Positions 8,764 through 18,892 of a DNA stretch of 64,000 nt are shown piece by piece (position 1 is the first letter of the stretch; every line of letters starts with the position of its first letter). Under the pieces are notes generated by a model. The model saw only the letters and a list, made by a program, of their open reading frames with translations, did no database searches and was not told the origin of the DNA. A program made the translations under genes and the position numbers. The stretch is from CAVWDI01 sp963753725 (GTDB lineage Bacteria > Chloroflexota > Anaerolineae > Anaerolineales > UBA4823): contig CAVWDI010000035.1 in the NCBI GenBank assembly GCA_963753725.1, positions 1 to 64,000 on the forward strand, read 5' to 3'.

Positions 8764-9126
8764 ATGCCCGAAAAATCAGATAGCGTCCCCCAGGACAAAT
8801 TGGATTTATATGAAAAACTGATCGACACCAACCCGGAAATTGAACGCAAGGGAAAAACCAATCCCTACACCTCTCACAACGGGCATATGTTCTCCCATCT
8901 TTCTAAATCCGGTTCATTGGGCTTGCGGCTGCCGAAAGAGGACAGGGAAGCCTTTCTGGAGAAATATCACACCACCCTTTACGAGTCGCACGGTGCCATT
9001 ATGAAAGAATATGTCACTGTCCCGGACGAACTGCTGGAGAACACCCCAGAACTGCAGCCGTATCTGGAGATCAGCTACGAGTATATAAAATCGCTCAAGC
9101 CTAAACCGACAAAAAAGAAAAAATAA
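8764..9126 (+). CDS. Small TfoX-N-like domain protein
   Basis: The 120-residue protein contains HMFSHLSKSGSLGLRLPKED and MKEYVTVPDELLENTPEL, a layout matching TfoX N-terminal-like domains (MF...lrLp..dR...MKEYV.lp). Its lysine-rich tail (KPKPTKKKK) suggests nucleic acid or acidic partner binding. Members of this group are mostly uncharacterised. The ribosome binding site AAAGGAG precedes the ATG. Assignment rests on pattern resemblance only. Confidence 0.6.
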   Translation: MPEKSDSVPQDKLDLYEKLIDTNPEIERKGKTNPYTSHNGHMFSHLSKSGSLGLRLPKEDREAFLEKYHTTLYESHGAIMKEYVTVPDELLENTPELQPYLEISYEYIKSLKPKPTKKKK

Positions 9127-9208
9127 TCCAAATCACTTCTCTGGAAAAATGCAATGCTCCATTGCTTTGCCCGCCCTGCCAGGCTTCATGTGCTTTCGTT
9201 TAATTAGA

Positions 9209-10639
9209 TTAATCTTCTTTATACCCTCGCACGCCCCACAACGCCAGCGTTGAAACCAGGAATAATACCCCAAATATAGCGAACAACAGCACATAACCCT
9301 GGTTGTCGGCAATCGGACCGCCGATATACGCTCCCACCGCTCCTGCCCCGGCTCCCGCCAGATTGGATAATCCCAAATAGCGCCCGGCCTGGTCTTTCGG
9401 CACGATCTCGGTTCCTAACGCCCAGTTGGCAGGATAAAACAATCCCACCCCAGATCCGATGAACAAACCCCCAATATACAGCCCCGAAATACCCGGCGCC
9501 AACAGTGCCGCCGCCGTTCCAAAAGCAGCCACCAAGCCGCTGGCTGCCACCAGTTTCCTCTTCCCAAACCGGTCTGCCAGCCAACCACTGGGTATCGCCA
9601 GCGCCAGGATCAGTACACCCACCACCATCATGACCATCGCCGCCGGAGATGCAGCCAGGTTCCCCGGGTATTCTTCAAATCTCTCCTGGATATAGAACAG
9701 CACGAATGTAGCCACGTTGGCAGCCGCGGCCAGGAATGCCAGGCGGTTGATCACCCACCACGTAAACGCCACCTGTCTTTTCGCATGCGGGCCGATCCCG
9801 ATGCGAATGCTTGCCCACACACCGAACCCGATTGCCAGCAGCATCCCGGTAATACCCGCAAGGGCGATCAAATAAATACCATATTCGCCCTGCATGTTTT
9901 GGATTAACTGCATCGAGCGGTTTACCGCCTCTCCAACCAGAAGGATGGTCCCGGTAAACAAACCCGCCATAACCAGCAGCCTGGTAAATGGTTTCAAATT
10001 CAACTCGAAATGCGCCTCCGTGGTCGGCTGCTCGCGCACAAGCATGGTAACCAGCATGCAGATGATTAAAATCGCCATCGTGACGATCAACGCCCACCAC
10101 AGGTTTCCAGCGTTTACCAACCGACCGATAAAGAAGGAGATAAAAATCAGCGGCAGGGGGATTTCCAGCAGCGCTTTCACACCGGAAAAACGACCTTTCT
10201 TTTCATCCGGGACCAGGTCCGGGATTAACCCTTGCTGGGCTGCCTGGGCTGTATTGGAGAAGAACATGGACAGGATGTACGCCGCAAAAAGCGCCCAAAA
10301 TCCGCTCATGCCCTGCATGCCGATAATCAAACCGATCAGGGTAAACGCAGCCACCTCACCCAGCGTACCGCCTAGAATAAACGGCCTGCGCCTGCCCCAC
10401 CTGGATGTGCTCCTGTCAGACAGCATCCCCATCAGCGCTTGAACCAGTACCGCGCTCATCAACGCCCACAGGCGTATGGTGCCGACATATGCACCTTTCA
10501 CCTCCTCGCCTACGAATTGCTGCACCAGCAGCGGGATGACCAGAGGCGCAAGCACACCGTTGCGCGTGTTGAGCGCGAACCAATATATGTTGATCGTGAT
10601 ATAGTCATACCAACGGATTATCTTATTTGTGCTTACCAT
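9209..10639 (-). CDS. MFS transporter (SLC45/sugar-transporter-like)
   Basis: The 476-residue protein has about 12 membrane segments and the MFS loop motif SDRSTSRWGRRRPFI between TM2 and TM3, plus ADRFGKRKLVAASG in the second half. The GRRRPFI form is seen in SLC45/GPH-like sugar carriers. It probably moves a sugar or related solute across the cytoplasmic membrane, but the substrate is unknown. It is the last gene of a minus-strand run with a second MFS gene and a SnoaL-like gene. Confidence 0.83.
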   Translation of the reverse strand: MVSTNKIIRWYDYITINIYWFALNTRNGVLAPLVIPLLVQQFVGEEVKGAYVGTIRLWALMSAVLVQALMGMLSDRSTSRWGRRRPFILGGTLGEVAAFTLIGLIIGMQGMSGFWALFAAYILSMFFSNTAQAAQQGLIPDLVPDEKKGRFSGVKALLEIPLPLIFISFFIGRLVNAGNLWWALIVTMAILIICMLVTMLVREQPTTEAHFELNLKPFTRLLVMAGLFTGTILLVGEAVNRSMQLIQNMQGEYGIYLIALAGITGMLLAIGFGVWASIRIGIGPHAKRQVAFTWWVINRLAFLAAAANVATFVLFYIQERFEEYPGNLAASPAAMVMMVVGVLILALAIPSGWLADRFGKRKLVAASGLVAAFGTAAALLAPGISGLYIGGLFIGSGVGLFYPANWALGTEIVPKDQAGRYLGLSNLAGAGAGAVGAYIGGPIADNQGYVLLFAIFGVLFLVSTLALWGVRGYKED

Positions 10640-10712
10640 TTAATCTTTCCGTTTGCTTTCCCCTCAACAAACATTACATCTAAATATTCTCATCTCAAGT
10701 ATTGAATAACTC

Positions 10713-12106
10713 TCAACCCCGCGTCTCGCGGGTAGTGGTGGCGTTGACAAATATCGCGGTGAAGGTTGCTTGAGCTGAGGCTGCTCTGCGGCGTGTCACC
10801 TCCCAATCCACCTCGTCCACCGCTTTGGTCTCCTTTTTTGGCGGCTTCAGCGCTAATATTGTCAATACGATCGTTATAAAAAGGACGCTGGCAGAGATTG
10901 TGAATACTTGTTTTGCGCTTGTAAACGCCGCGATGCTGGCGACCAGTAAAGGACCCGTTACTCCGCCCAGCGCAGCCGCCAATTCTTAATACCCAGCACT
11001 CTGGAACGATGCTGCTTTTGAGTAATATCCAGATACAGCGCGCTCAGGGCTGGCATAATAAGCGCTTCCCCTATTCCGGATATAAATGCCACGACAACCA
11101 GCAAGTATATCGACTCAATAAATATTAAACCAGCAAAGAACATCATATTTATCGCCTGCCCTATAATAATCACTGGTTTGCGCGCAAAGCGGTCGCTCAA
11201 AGGTCCTAAAAACACCTGGCCAATAACATACGCGCCACCGTAAAACGCGATCACCAACCCAAAATCGACCGTTGACCACCCCAATTCATCATAAAAGTAG
11301 AATATCATCCGGGGTTCGACGAAAGCGAATGCAAACACCAGGGCAAAATCGATAAACAACAGCGTGCCAAAAGTATAAAACGGGCGCGGCAGCGAACCCC
11401 AAAAAGATTCTTTTACCTGTACCTCTTTGGCGGCTCCTCTTCTCTGCAGCAGCGCCTCGCGCCTGCGAACATCTTTGCCACGCGTCTCCGGAACTACGAC
11501 AATTGCCGCGATCAATGCCAGCACGGCCATCACCGCCGAGATAATAAACGGCATCGCGAACCCCCAACTGTCATAAAGGAAACCGCCCAGCACCGGCCCA
11601 AGCACAAAGCCGGCCCCGTATCCGCCCATCAACAATCCCGCCCAGCGGCCACGTTCATCCTCAGGCGAGACGTCGCCGACAATACCCATCGCGGCCGGGA
11701 AGAGTCCCGCCGTCAATGCGCCCTCTGCAGCCCGCAGCAGGATAAACGTTGTGGTGGATTTGGCCAGTAAAAAACCTACATTGATGAAAGCAAATGAAAC
11801 CAACGCTAACAGGATGCCCGGTTTACGACCAAAACGGTCAGCAAATGACCCCATAAATGGCGCCATCAAAAACTGCGTTAAAGCAAATGCCATCGTCATC
11901 AGACCCAGCGCCTCAACACCCGATCCGAACTCCCCCAAGCGGCGGGCAAACACCGGCAGGATGATCCCAAAACCTGTCATCATCAGTGCAATGCTCCCCG
12001 CCAGCAGCAGCATGATGCTGCGCGTCCGGGCATGCGTCATACGCGTATCATAAACTTCCACGGCAGGAGTCACCTTGCCCAGACCAGGATTTGGACCCTG
12101 GTTCAT
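10713..12106 (-). pseudogene. MFS drug-efflux-type transporter, one frameshift
   Basis: An MFS protein of about 460 residues is split across two frames. The first part (from ATG 12106) contains MTHARTRSIMLLLAGSIALM and the classic TM2-3 loop GSFADRFGRKPGI, and the second half has GPLSDRFARKPVII, as in TetA-like multidrug exporters. At about 10981 the frame breaks. The remainder (AALGGVTGPLLVAS onward) continues in another frame, and restoring one base after AAGAATT gives a continuous NSAAALGGV-type sequence. The start codon overlaps the stop of the SnoaL-like gene, so the two are translationally coupled. Sequencing error or recent decay are both possible. Confidence 0.75.
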
Positions 12107-12471
12107 ATTGTCGCTCCCAATTCAACCAGCAGCGTCCCCAGGTCAAGATAAGTCGTCTCTCGTTCAAGCATGCCTTCTTTTATGTCGTAAACAGAGACCC
12201 CCCGGAAGCGCACTGTCTTTCCCGTCCCCACCCGCTGCTCTTCGAAGATCAGGGGCATTAATGGTCCCGTATTCGTACCGATAAATATCCACTGCGTAAC
12301 CACAATTTCTTCAGCCGCAATGCTGCGTGTTACCTGGTAATCTCTTTCTGGGAAAGCCTCAAACCAGGACCCCCAGAATTGGGCCGCTTCTTCAACGGTT
12401 AACGCCTGTCCTTCGAAGGCATCGCGCGCCACAAAATCCAGCGTGAAGTTCTCTGCATAAAGCGCTTTCAT
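12103..12471 (-). CDS. SnoaL-like polyketide-cyclase-family protein, 5' end uncertain
   Basis: The 122-residue stretch is the body of a SnoaL/NTF2-like fold (FTLDFVARDAFEGQ, AAQFWGSWFEAFPERDYQ). The same frame stays open upstream to about 12590 and encodes typical SnoaL N-terminal sequence (LYTEAISSGDIESMKALY), but no good ATG, GTG or TTG is present there. The true start is therefore upstream and may be masked by an error, or a rare start codon is used. SnoaL-like proteins are small cyclases, isomerases or binding proteins; the function here is unknown. It overlaps the following MFS start. Confidence 0.65.
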   Translation of the reverse strand: MKALYAENFTLDFVARDAFEGQALTVEEAAQFWGSWFEAFPERDYQVTRSIAAEEIVVTQWIFIGTNTGPLMPLIFEEQRVGTGKTVRFRGVSVYDIKEGMLERETTYLDLGTLLVELGATI

Positions 12472-12590
12472 GCTCTCTATGTCGCCGGACGAAATCGCCT
12501 CTGTATACAGGGATGCGGTCTGCAGCGCGGTCCTGTTCTTGGTTTCGGTTGGCTTTTCTATTCCTTTGTTAGCGAGTATATTTTAATTTC

Positions 12591-12890
12591 ATAAAAGTGT
12601 CAAAGACCTTGATTTAATCGAGGCTGTTCTTCCCCGCTGAGATGGTCAGGGTGAATAACTGTCTCGTAATTCAAATAAAAAGGTAATTTGAATATCGAAC
12701 AGCCGCACAGAATTTATAGATTATACCTACTGAGTGAGAGATTGGAGATAGGAATTATTCCCAAAGGACGTTTATGATAGTAATCGATTTTTCAAACTTC
12801 CGTTTATCGATAGTTGATCCTATAATATATACAGTTTGATGCGATGTTGGTCAAAAATATTGGTTCATACTTGATTGAGGAGGATATTAA
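12591..12890. other. Gene-free region upstream of glgC
   Basis: No convincing ORF is present. The stretch holds a degenerate GAGGCTGTTCTT...GTCAGGGTGA segment near 12620-12655 that resembles the ends of the dispersed element. A perfect -10 box TATAAT at 12821-12826 lies 65 nt before glgC and probably marks its promoter, although no good -35 is visible. A GAGGAGG ribosome binding site precedes the glgC ATG. Confidence 0.4.
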
Positions 12891-14150
12891 ATGGCCGCGC
12901 TTGAAAATGTCCTGGCAGTGATTTTAGGCGGCGGGATAGGCAAACGGCTTCACCCGCTCACAAAAGAACGTTCGAAACCCGCCGTGCCTATAGCGGGAAA
13001 ATACCGCTTGATTGATGTCCCGATCAGCAACTGTATCAACTCCGGTATCAACCGCATCGCCGTATTGACCCAATTTAATTCGGTCTCACTTCACCGGCAT
13101 ATCTCCCATACCTACAATTTTGACGCGTTTCATCGCGGATGGGTGCAGATTTTAGCCGCGGAGCAAACCCCACTCAGCGAAGATTGGTACCAGGGTACCG
13201 CGGATGCTGTCCGCAAGCAGCTTTTTGAAATCAAATCTACCGGCGCCAGTCATGTGCTCATACTGGCAGGCGATCACCTCTATCGTATGGATTACAGGAA
13301 ACTGGCTGAATTTCACTGGGAAAACAAGTCCGAAATCACCGTTGCAGTACAGGCGGTAGCAGCAAGTGACACCGACCGCTTCGGTTTGCTCAAACGGACT
13401 CCGGACTGCCGCATCGCTGCCTTCGTTGAAAAACCGCGTGACCCGCAAATACTGGAAGAATTTAAAAGCCGCGATGATCCCGAGCGCCCTTACCTGGGAT
13501 CCATGGGAATCTACCTGTTTAACACGGACGCCTTAATCGACATCCTGCAGAGCACTACCTTCGACGATTTTGGCTCGCAGATCATACCCAACGCCCTTAC
13601 TGCATACGATGTCTGCGGATATGATTTCGAAGGTTTCTGGGAAGATATCGGTACTATCCGCTCTTTTTACGAAACGAACCTGGTCCTGGCACGTGCAGAC
13701 TCTCCATTTAATTTCACAGACCCGCAGCTGCCGATTTACACTCGCCCCAGATTTCTGCCCGGTTCGGTCATCGCCGGCGGGAAGCTTGAGAACGTACTGT
13801 TAGCGGACGGCTGCAAAATTCACCAGGCGGAAATTCACGATTCGATTGTCGGGCTGCGCAGCCAGATCGCCGATGAGGTATATATGCGTAAGACGATCAT
13901 GATGGGCGCCGATTATTTCGATCCCGTGGATGAAACGCCCTTTGGCGGCGTTCCGCTCGGCATCGGCCGCCGCAGTCATATTGAAGGGGCTATCCTGGAT
14001 AAAGACGTGCGCATCGGCGAGGGTGTGACCATTAAACCATTTCCACCCGGTTTTAAATCGGAGAACGGGAGCTGGTTTGTAAACGATGGCATTGTCATCA
14101 TCCCCAAAAAGACCATCTTACCAGGGGGGACATACATAGGTCCGGATTAA
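12891..14150 (+). CDS. glgC: Glucose-1-phosphate adenylyltransferase
   Basis: ADP-glucose pyrophosphorylase makes ADP-glucose from ATP and glucose 1-phosphate, the committed step of bacterial glycogen synthesis. The 419-residue protein has the nucleotidyltransferase signature VILGGGIGKRLHPLTKERSK (residues 10-29), PVPIAGKYRLIDVPISNCIN-type substrate sequence, the DHLYRMDY catalytic loop and a C-terminal left-handed beta-helix region. Its length and motifs fit GlgC well. No other glycogen gene is in the window. It appears monocistronic, with a MITE-like element immediately downstream. Confidence 0.95.
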   Translation: MAALENVLAVILGGGIGKRLHPLTKERSKPAVPIAGKYRLIDVPISNCINSGINRIAVLTQFNSVSLHRHISHTYNFDAFHRGWVQILAAEQTPLSEDWYQGTADAVRKQLFEIKSTGASHVLILAGDHLYRMDYRKLAEFHWENKSEITVAVQAVAASDTDRFGLLKRTPDCRIAAFVEKPRDPQILEEFKSRDDPERPYLGSMGIYLFNTDALIDILQSTTFDDFGSQIIPNALTAYDVCGYDFEGFWEDIGTIRSFYETNLVLARADSPFNFTDPQLPIYTRPRFLPGSVIAGGKLENVLLADGCKIHQAEIHDSIVGLRSQIADEVYMRKTIMMGADYFDPVDETPFGGVPLGIGRRSHIEGAILDKDVRIGEGVTIKPFPPGFKSENGSWFVNDGIVIIPKKTILPGGTYIGPD

Positions 14151-14172
14151 ATTTTCCATCTCAGCAAATTTT

Positions 14173-14331
14173 GAGGTTGTCCAAAAAGTCAGTCACCCTG
14201 AGCGGATTTTAATCCCTGCTTTTTAGGGAGCGCCGCGTAGCGTCTCTTTGGAGGAAGGGTCTCCCTCTCGATGAAAACCAGATGCTTCACTTCATTCAGC
14301 ATGACAAATACTGCTTTTTAGACAGCCCCCT
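14173..14331 (-). repeat. 160-bp MITE-like intergenic element, copy 2 (inverted)
   Basis: Reverse-complementing this segment gives GGCTGTCTAAAAAG, then TTGTCATGCTGAATGAAGTG and AAGCATCTGGTTTTC, closely matching copy 1 at 5567-5726. Ends are imperfect inverted repeats (GAGGTTGTCCAAAAAGTC and CTTTTTAGACAGCCCCC). The two copies have almost the same length but different centres. Confidence 0.7.
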
Positions 14332-14378
14332 TATTTCTATTGGTATACCCCTGCATCACAAATTTCCGGAGGTAATGA

Positions 14379-14729
14379 ATGAAATGGCAAGAAATACTGC
14401 CTGTCCTTATATCAATAATCATAATTATCCTGATCGCAATCATTGGCAGGACCAATAGATTTCTCGCAGCGATCACAGCCACAATGCCGATCAATGTGGC
14501 CCTGGGTATGTGGATTATCTATTCATCATCTGGTGGGGATGCCAAATCAGTGTCCGAATTCAGCCAGGGATTGTTGATCGCAATTATTCCAACAATTGGT
14601 TTTCTGGTCACAATTTGGCTGGCTTCTCGTGCTCAGTTAAAAATAATACCGATGCTGCTGCTGGGATACAGCGTTTGGGCGATTGGATTAGCCCTGATTT
14701 TCAGCATCCGTAAATTTATTGGTACATAA
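14379..14729 (+). CDS. Small integral membrane protein, function unknown
   Basis: The 116-residue protein is mostly hydrophobic, with about four predicted membrane helices (residues ~5-23, 28-48, 65-84, 90-110) and almost no soluble loops. It resembles GlpM-like small membrane proteins in layout only. The stop lies just before the threonine aldolase gene at 14743, so the two may be cotranscribed. No functional motif was recognised. Confidence 0.6.
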   Translation: MKWQEILPVLISIIIIILIAIIGRTNRFLAAITATMPINVALGMWIIYSSSGGDAKSVSEFSQGLLIAIIPTIGFLVTIWLASRAQLKIIPMLLLGYSVWAIGLALIFSIRKFIGT

Positions 14730-14742
14730 TATGGAGATAACG

Positions 14743-15777
14743 ATGATTGATTTAAGAAGCGACACGGTCAGTTTGCCCACACCCGAAATGAGGGATGCCA
14801 TGGCACATGCGGTGGTTGGCGACGATGTGTATGGCGCGGATCCAAGCGTAAATGCGCTCGAAAAACGAACCGCTGAAATCCTGGGAAAAGAAGACGCCAT
14901 TTATATGCCGACCGGCACCATGTCAAACCAGGTCGCCCTGCGTACCCATACTGAGGCCGGGGATGCAGTCCTCATGGATGCGAAAGCCCACCTGTTCCTG
15001 ATGGAAGGCGGGGCTCCGGCGGCGCTCTCCGGTGTACTAGTTCGTCCTTTAAACGGGATTAACGGTATATTCACTGCCGATGATGTCGATCAGGCAGTCG
15101 GGACATCACATCCATTTAATCCAACAACATTATCTCCTCCACCAAGATTGGTATGCGTAGAAAATACCCATAACGGGGCTGGTGGGGTTATCTGGCCTTA
15201 CGAAAAGATCGTTGAGGTGACAGAGACCGCCAAAAACCACGGCCTGGCGACCCATCTTGATGGAGCCCGTATTTGGAACGCTTCGGCAGCTACCGGTATC
15301 CCCGAAAAGGATTATGCATCCCACTTTGACAGCGTCAGCGTTTGCTTCTCAAAAGGCTTGGGGGCCCCGATGGGCTCTGCCCTGGTTGGAAGTAGGCAGT
15401 TTACCGATCGTGCCAGGCGTTTTAAGCAGATGTTTGGTGGAGGCTTTCGCCAGGCGGGTATCGTCGCCGCTGGCGCTTTATTTGCGCTTGATAACCATCG
15501 CCCGCGCCTGGCTGAGGATCATGCCAATGCAGGCGCTTTTGCCAGTGGATTGAATAAAAACCCTGGCATTCAAATCGACCCGTCTTTAGTGCAGACCAAT
15601 ATTATTCGCTTCCGGGTAATATCTTTATCCGCATCCGAATTTGTAACGCGTTGTTTTGAAGGAGGGCTGTATATGCTCCCCACAAGTCGAGATCAGTTGC
15701 GCGCAGTCACCCATATCGGCATTACGGATCAGGACATCGAAAAGGGGTTAGAAATCGTCAATTCGGTTTTGCAGTAA
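14743..15777 (+). CDS. ltaE: Low-specificity L-threonine aldolase
   Basis: This PLP-dependent fold-type I enzyme cleaves L-threonine and allo-threonine to glycine and acetaldehyde. The N-terminus IDLRSDTVSLPTPEMRDAM is the family signature, and the PLP lysine is Lys204 in SVCFSKGLGAPMGSAL. At 344 residues the length is typical. Earlier ATGs exist at 14719 and 14731. The start at 14743 is chosen because GGAG lies six bases before it and the protein then begins exactly like its relatives. It may be cotranscribed with the small membrane protein gene upstream. Confidence 0.92.
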   Translation: MIDLRSDTVSLPTPEMRDAMAHAVVGDDVYGADPSVNALEKRTAEILGKEDAIYMPTGTMSNQVALRTHTEAGDAVLMDAKAHLFLMEGGAPAALSGVLVRPLNGINGIFTADDVDQAVGTSHPFNPTTLSPPPRLVCVENTHNGAGGVIWPYEKIVEVTETAKNHGLATHLDGARIWNASAATGIPEKDYASHFDSVSVCFSKGLGAPMGSALVGSRQFTDRARRFKQMFGGGFRQAGIVAAGALFALDNHRPRLAEDHANAGAFASGLNKNPGIQIDPSLVQTNIIRFRVISLSASEFVTRCFEGGLYMLPTSRDQLRAVTHIGITDQDIEKGLEIVNSVLQ

Positions 15778-15800
15778 GATCGGGTTTTAGACAGGCAGCG

Positions 15801-16202
15801 TTAATTTTGTGATGCCAGCATCTTCTCCGAAGTGTATACATCGAACTCGGGCGGCTTTTCCATGTGCTTTTTAACCGCGCACAGCTCTGCTGAACGCACC
15901 AGCGAAGGCAGGTATTTCTGTGGAAATCCCGGGGGGACCTGAATATCCAATTCAATCTTTCCAACCATCCCATTATTCTGATCGCGGTGTACTTTTTGGA
16001 TCAACTGCACACCATCTGTGGGAATACCTCTCTGCTGGCAGAAACCAAGTACATAAATTCCTGCGCAGGTACCGATCGATGCCAGAAAAGTCGCGAAAGG
16101 GCTGGGCGCTGATGAAATCGGCGGCTGGTCCGTCTCAACTTTGAAAGGACCGAAGTGTGCATCTACTTTTGACCCGCCGGGAAAATCTATTACCATCTCC
16201 AT
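15801..16202 (-). CDS. OsmC-family peroxidase/redox protein
   Basis: The 133-residue protein is an OsmC/Ohr-like protein: VIDFPGGSKVDAHF at the start, TFLASIGTCAGIYVLGFCQQ holding the first cysteine, and SAELCAVKKH holding the second. OsmC proteins reduce organic hydroperoxides using such a cysteine pair. The frame opens at 16238, but AAGGAG lies just upstream of the ATG at 16202, so that start is preferred. It converges on the threonine aldolase gene. The gene upstream on the same strand is an MFS transporter separated by hairpin-rich DNA. Confidence 0.85.
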   Translation of the reverse strand: MEMVIDFPGGSKVDAHFGPFKVETDQPPISSAPSPFATFLASIGTCAGIYVLGFCQQRGIPTDGVQLIQKVHRDQNNGMVGKIELDIQVPPGFPQKYLPSLVRSAELCAVKKHMEKPPEFDVYTSEKMLASQN

Positions 16203-16381
16203 GTGTTGCTCCTTATAAAAAACGATAAGATCACCCACTTAGATGCTTTGCGTTTAAAAAGGTTGCAGCTAATTTATCGCTCATGACCGAGTAATTTCCT
16301 ACACAATTTCCACACATGCCTCTTGTGGTGCATTTCAACAATCATTTTGTCAGAATTAATTACTCAAACTTGGAAAGGAAT

Positions 16382-16435
16382 ACATCCATGTAGATGGATG
16401 TTCGGCTTTAGCCCTTCAAGAGCGGTTTCAACCGC
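16382..16435. repeat. Two adjacent perfect hairpins
   Basis: ACATCCAT-gtag-ATGGATGT occupies 16382-16401 and GCGGTT-tc-AACCGC occupies 16422-16435, in the 256-bp gap between the MFS gene and the OsmC gene. They could terminate the MFS transcript on the minus strand, but neither is followed by a T tract. They may instead be palindromic dispersed repeats. Confidence 0.4.
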
Positions 16436-16458
16436 GCATAAACAAGAACAATACCACC

Positions 16459-17745
16459 TCAATCCCCCGGAACCGGCACTGTCTCCGTGCTTGCAGATCC
16501 CCGCCAGAAAAATGCCCATGTCATGATAATCGCAATCGAATAAAGCGTTATCGTGCCCAAAAAAACCGGACCAAAACCATATTTAACCTGCACCCACCCG
16601 CTGATCATTGGACTGAATACCCAACCAAAATTCCACGACATACTCACCAGGCTCGCAACAGTAGCACGCGCGGAGGCGTCTACCTGTTCCATTACAAAGG
16701 TCTGGTAAACCGGTCCGCTCATGTTCATCAAGGAGAGCCGTACAAAATATGCCGCCGAGGCCATCCAGAACCAGGGAGAAAATCCTAAGATAATCAGGAA
16801 AGGAATGGATAATGCCTGGGTGACCACCACCAGTTGAATTTTCCCCATACGTTCCGCAATTGGCGGCGCAATCATCAACCCGATAGCCATCGCCAGTGCC
16901 CCCCAGGCAAATAATGTCCCGATCACATGATCCGGCCGCAAATGGACCTGGCGGAAGAAAACATTCATAAAAGGCATGATCAACCCCGCTCCGATGGAAG
17001 TAACCAGCATGGGTAATATTAGTTTTCCGAGTAATGCCGGTTTGCGCCTGGCATAGTCCAACGGAGCAAATACTGACCGCTCAGAACGCAGGAGGGGATG
17101 CGTCTTCAGGAACGAAAGCGGAACCACCCCGGCAGCCATGATCAATCCTACAACCAGCAGCGAACCCGCATAAGCCTCGCTTGACATGACATCCACACCC
17201 CGAATACCCGCCACCCATGTCGGCAGGTATCCTCCCAACCAACTGCCCACAAATGCTGCCGCCATTTGAAGTCCCATACTGAAACTGAATAAGTAGGTGC
17301 GTTCTTTCTCCCCGCTGTTCTCCATCAGGAACGGCGCCATGGTGATGGCTGCCAGGCTTTGAGCGACGCCAAAAAACACGTTCGCTCCATAAAGAATGCC
17401 TGTAACTGGCACCAGGACCATACTGAGTATTGACAGGCTCGATAATATTGATGCCGCTATGAGGGCTTTTTTTCTCCCAAATTGGTCTGCGAAATAACCG
17501 ATGGGTAACGCTACCAGCAAGGCGGTAAGATTGTTTACAGTGACAAATCTACCCAGAACTGCCTCATCGTATCCCAGGCTTATCGCGTAAAAATTGAATA
17601 ATAACCGGAAGATTCCCAGCGCAACTCCCATGACAATCACGCTGGTTAAATACAGGCGTGCATTCGGCTTAAAAGCGCTCAAATGCATCCAATAATCTTC
17701 TAAGGATTTTCTGGCCTTATTGGAGAAATTAGCTGTAGGTTTCAT
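16459..17745 (-). CDS. MFS transporter in ArsR-controlled operon
   Basis: The 428-residue protein has about 12 transmembrane segments. The MFS motif GYFADQFGRKKALIA lies between TM2 and TM3, and the second half contains APPIAERMGKIQLVVV. It resembles multidrug or small-solute exporters. Its ATG overlaps the TGA of the upstream ArsR-type regulator gene in an ATGA, so the two are translationally coupled. The regulator very likely senses a compound that this carrier exports. Substrate is unknown. Confidence 0.83.
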   Translation of the reverse strand: MKPTANFSNKARKSLEDYWMHLSAFKPNARLYLTSVIVMGVALGIFRLLFNFYAISLGYDEAVLGRFVTVNNLTALLVALPIGYFADQFGRKKALIAASILSSLSILSMVLVPVTGILYGANVFFGVAQSLAAITMAPFLMENSGEKERTYLFSFSMGLQMAAAFVGSWLGGYLPTWVAGIRGVDVMSSEAYAGSLLVVGLIMAAGVVPLSFLKTHPLLRSERSVFAPLDYARRKPALLGKLILPMLVTSIGAGLIMPFMNVFFRQVHLRPDHVIGTLFAWGALAMAIGLMIAPPIAERMGKIQLVVVTQALSIPFLIILGFSPWFWMASAAYFVRLSLMNMSGPVYQTFVMEQVDASARATVASLVSMSWNFGWVFSPMISGWVQVKYGFGPVFLGTITLYSIAIIMTWAFFWRGSASTETVPVPGD

Positions 17746-18890
17746 TCACATTTCAGGAATTTATCCAAATTGCTGTTCAATTCTTCAACCGCTTCCAGGC
17801 GGGCTGCGTAGTGCCCTTCACTCTTCATTTCAAGCGATAGGTGTACCAATCCGGCCAGGCGCAGGTTTTTCAAATGGTGTGTCACGGTAGGGGCGCGTAA
17901 CCTCAACTTCCGGGCCAGTTCTGCCGGCGTCATTGGATCACAGGTTAAAACCTGAGGATGCGCAGGCGGGTTGGATCGGATATCGCTTTTAACCCGCGCA
18001 GCAGCGCATCCGGAATCACCTCTCCGGGAACCAGAGAATCCTGCACAGGCCGTGCTCCGAAAGTAAGCAGCATCTCAGATTCACCGATACTATCAAAGAA
18101 TACCAATGGAGAAGCCCAAAAAGAGGGCGCCAGTATTATTTTTTCTTTATCCAATATTTGATCAAAATGTAAGCCTTGGGAGAGCTGCTCCAATAATTCC
18201 ATTAGCTCTAATTGATTGGATAATTCCTGAGCCCTGGATAGTTCCTGTCTCAAAATTGGTTCAATTCGTACTTCTTCTTCAGCAAAAAACACGCGATAGT
18301 ATGATTTCAAGCGCTTCCAGATACCGCTCCCCAAAGCCGCTTACATCTGACCAGGTTTCAAGTTTGTTTTTTAATATCTTAGCGCTGGGGATTTTGAGCT
18401 TAGGTGAGTTGTCTTCTTTATAAACGCTTTTAAGGGCTTCAAAATCAGCCTCATCCCAGGCTCCGCGTGTAGCAACATTCAGATATATTTCCCTTTTTTT
18501 CGATGATTGATCTTCATCAAATACCAATGCGGGTAGTCTTTCTTCAGCCGGGATCTGTCCTAAAGTCCATATGCCGCTGGAGGCATTTTTTGGTGCTGGC
18601 AGTTTATAAATCCAGGTTATGGGTGAGCCGCACACTCGTTCGGCATCTAATAATGTTTTTCTGTCATCCGTTGACAACCTGGAACGCACGCCAGCCGCCC
18701 AGGATGCCCGCAAGCCGAAATCTTCCGGTTTGTGTAAAACTGTTAAACTGATAAAGAAATCGTACGCTGTACCGATATCCCAATTTATTTGGGGCAATCT
18801 GGCATTTGTGCCCGACTGCCCCAAATTTCTATGTTCACTTCCTTTCGTTTGATCTTGATTTGATAGGGAAGCTGCTTTGTTCTTATCCAT
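17742..18890 (-). pseudogene. ArsR-family regulator with DUF5937-like sensor domain, two frameshifts
   Basis: Three consecutive frames together encode one regulator of about 380 residues. The N-terminal part (INWDIGTAYDFFISLTVL) looks like the DUF5937-type ligand domain of large ArsR proteins. The end is a winged helix (DPTRLRILRF, then TPAELARKLRLRAPTVTHHL). One shift lies near 18308, where removing one A from GAAA joins ALES to YYRVFFAEEE. The other lies near 17948, where one extra T in the TTTT run joins RILRF to LTCDPMTPAEL. Both are homopolymer positions, so sequencing error is likely. A perfect palindrome overlapping its promoter at 19178-19197 is the probable operator. Confidence 0.75.
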
Positions 18891-18892
18891 CC

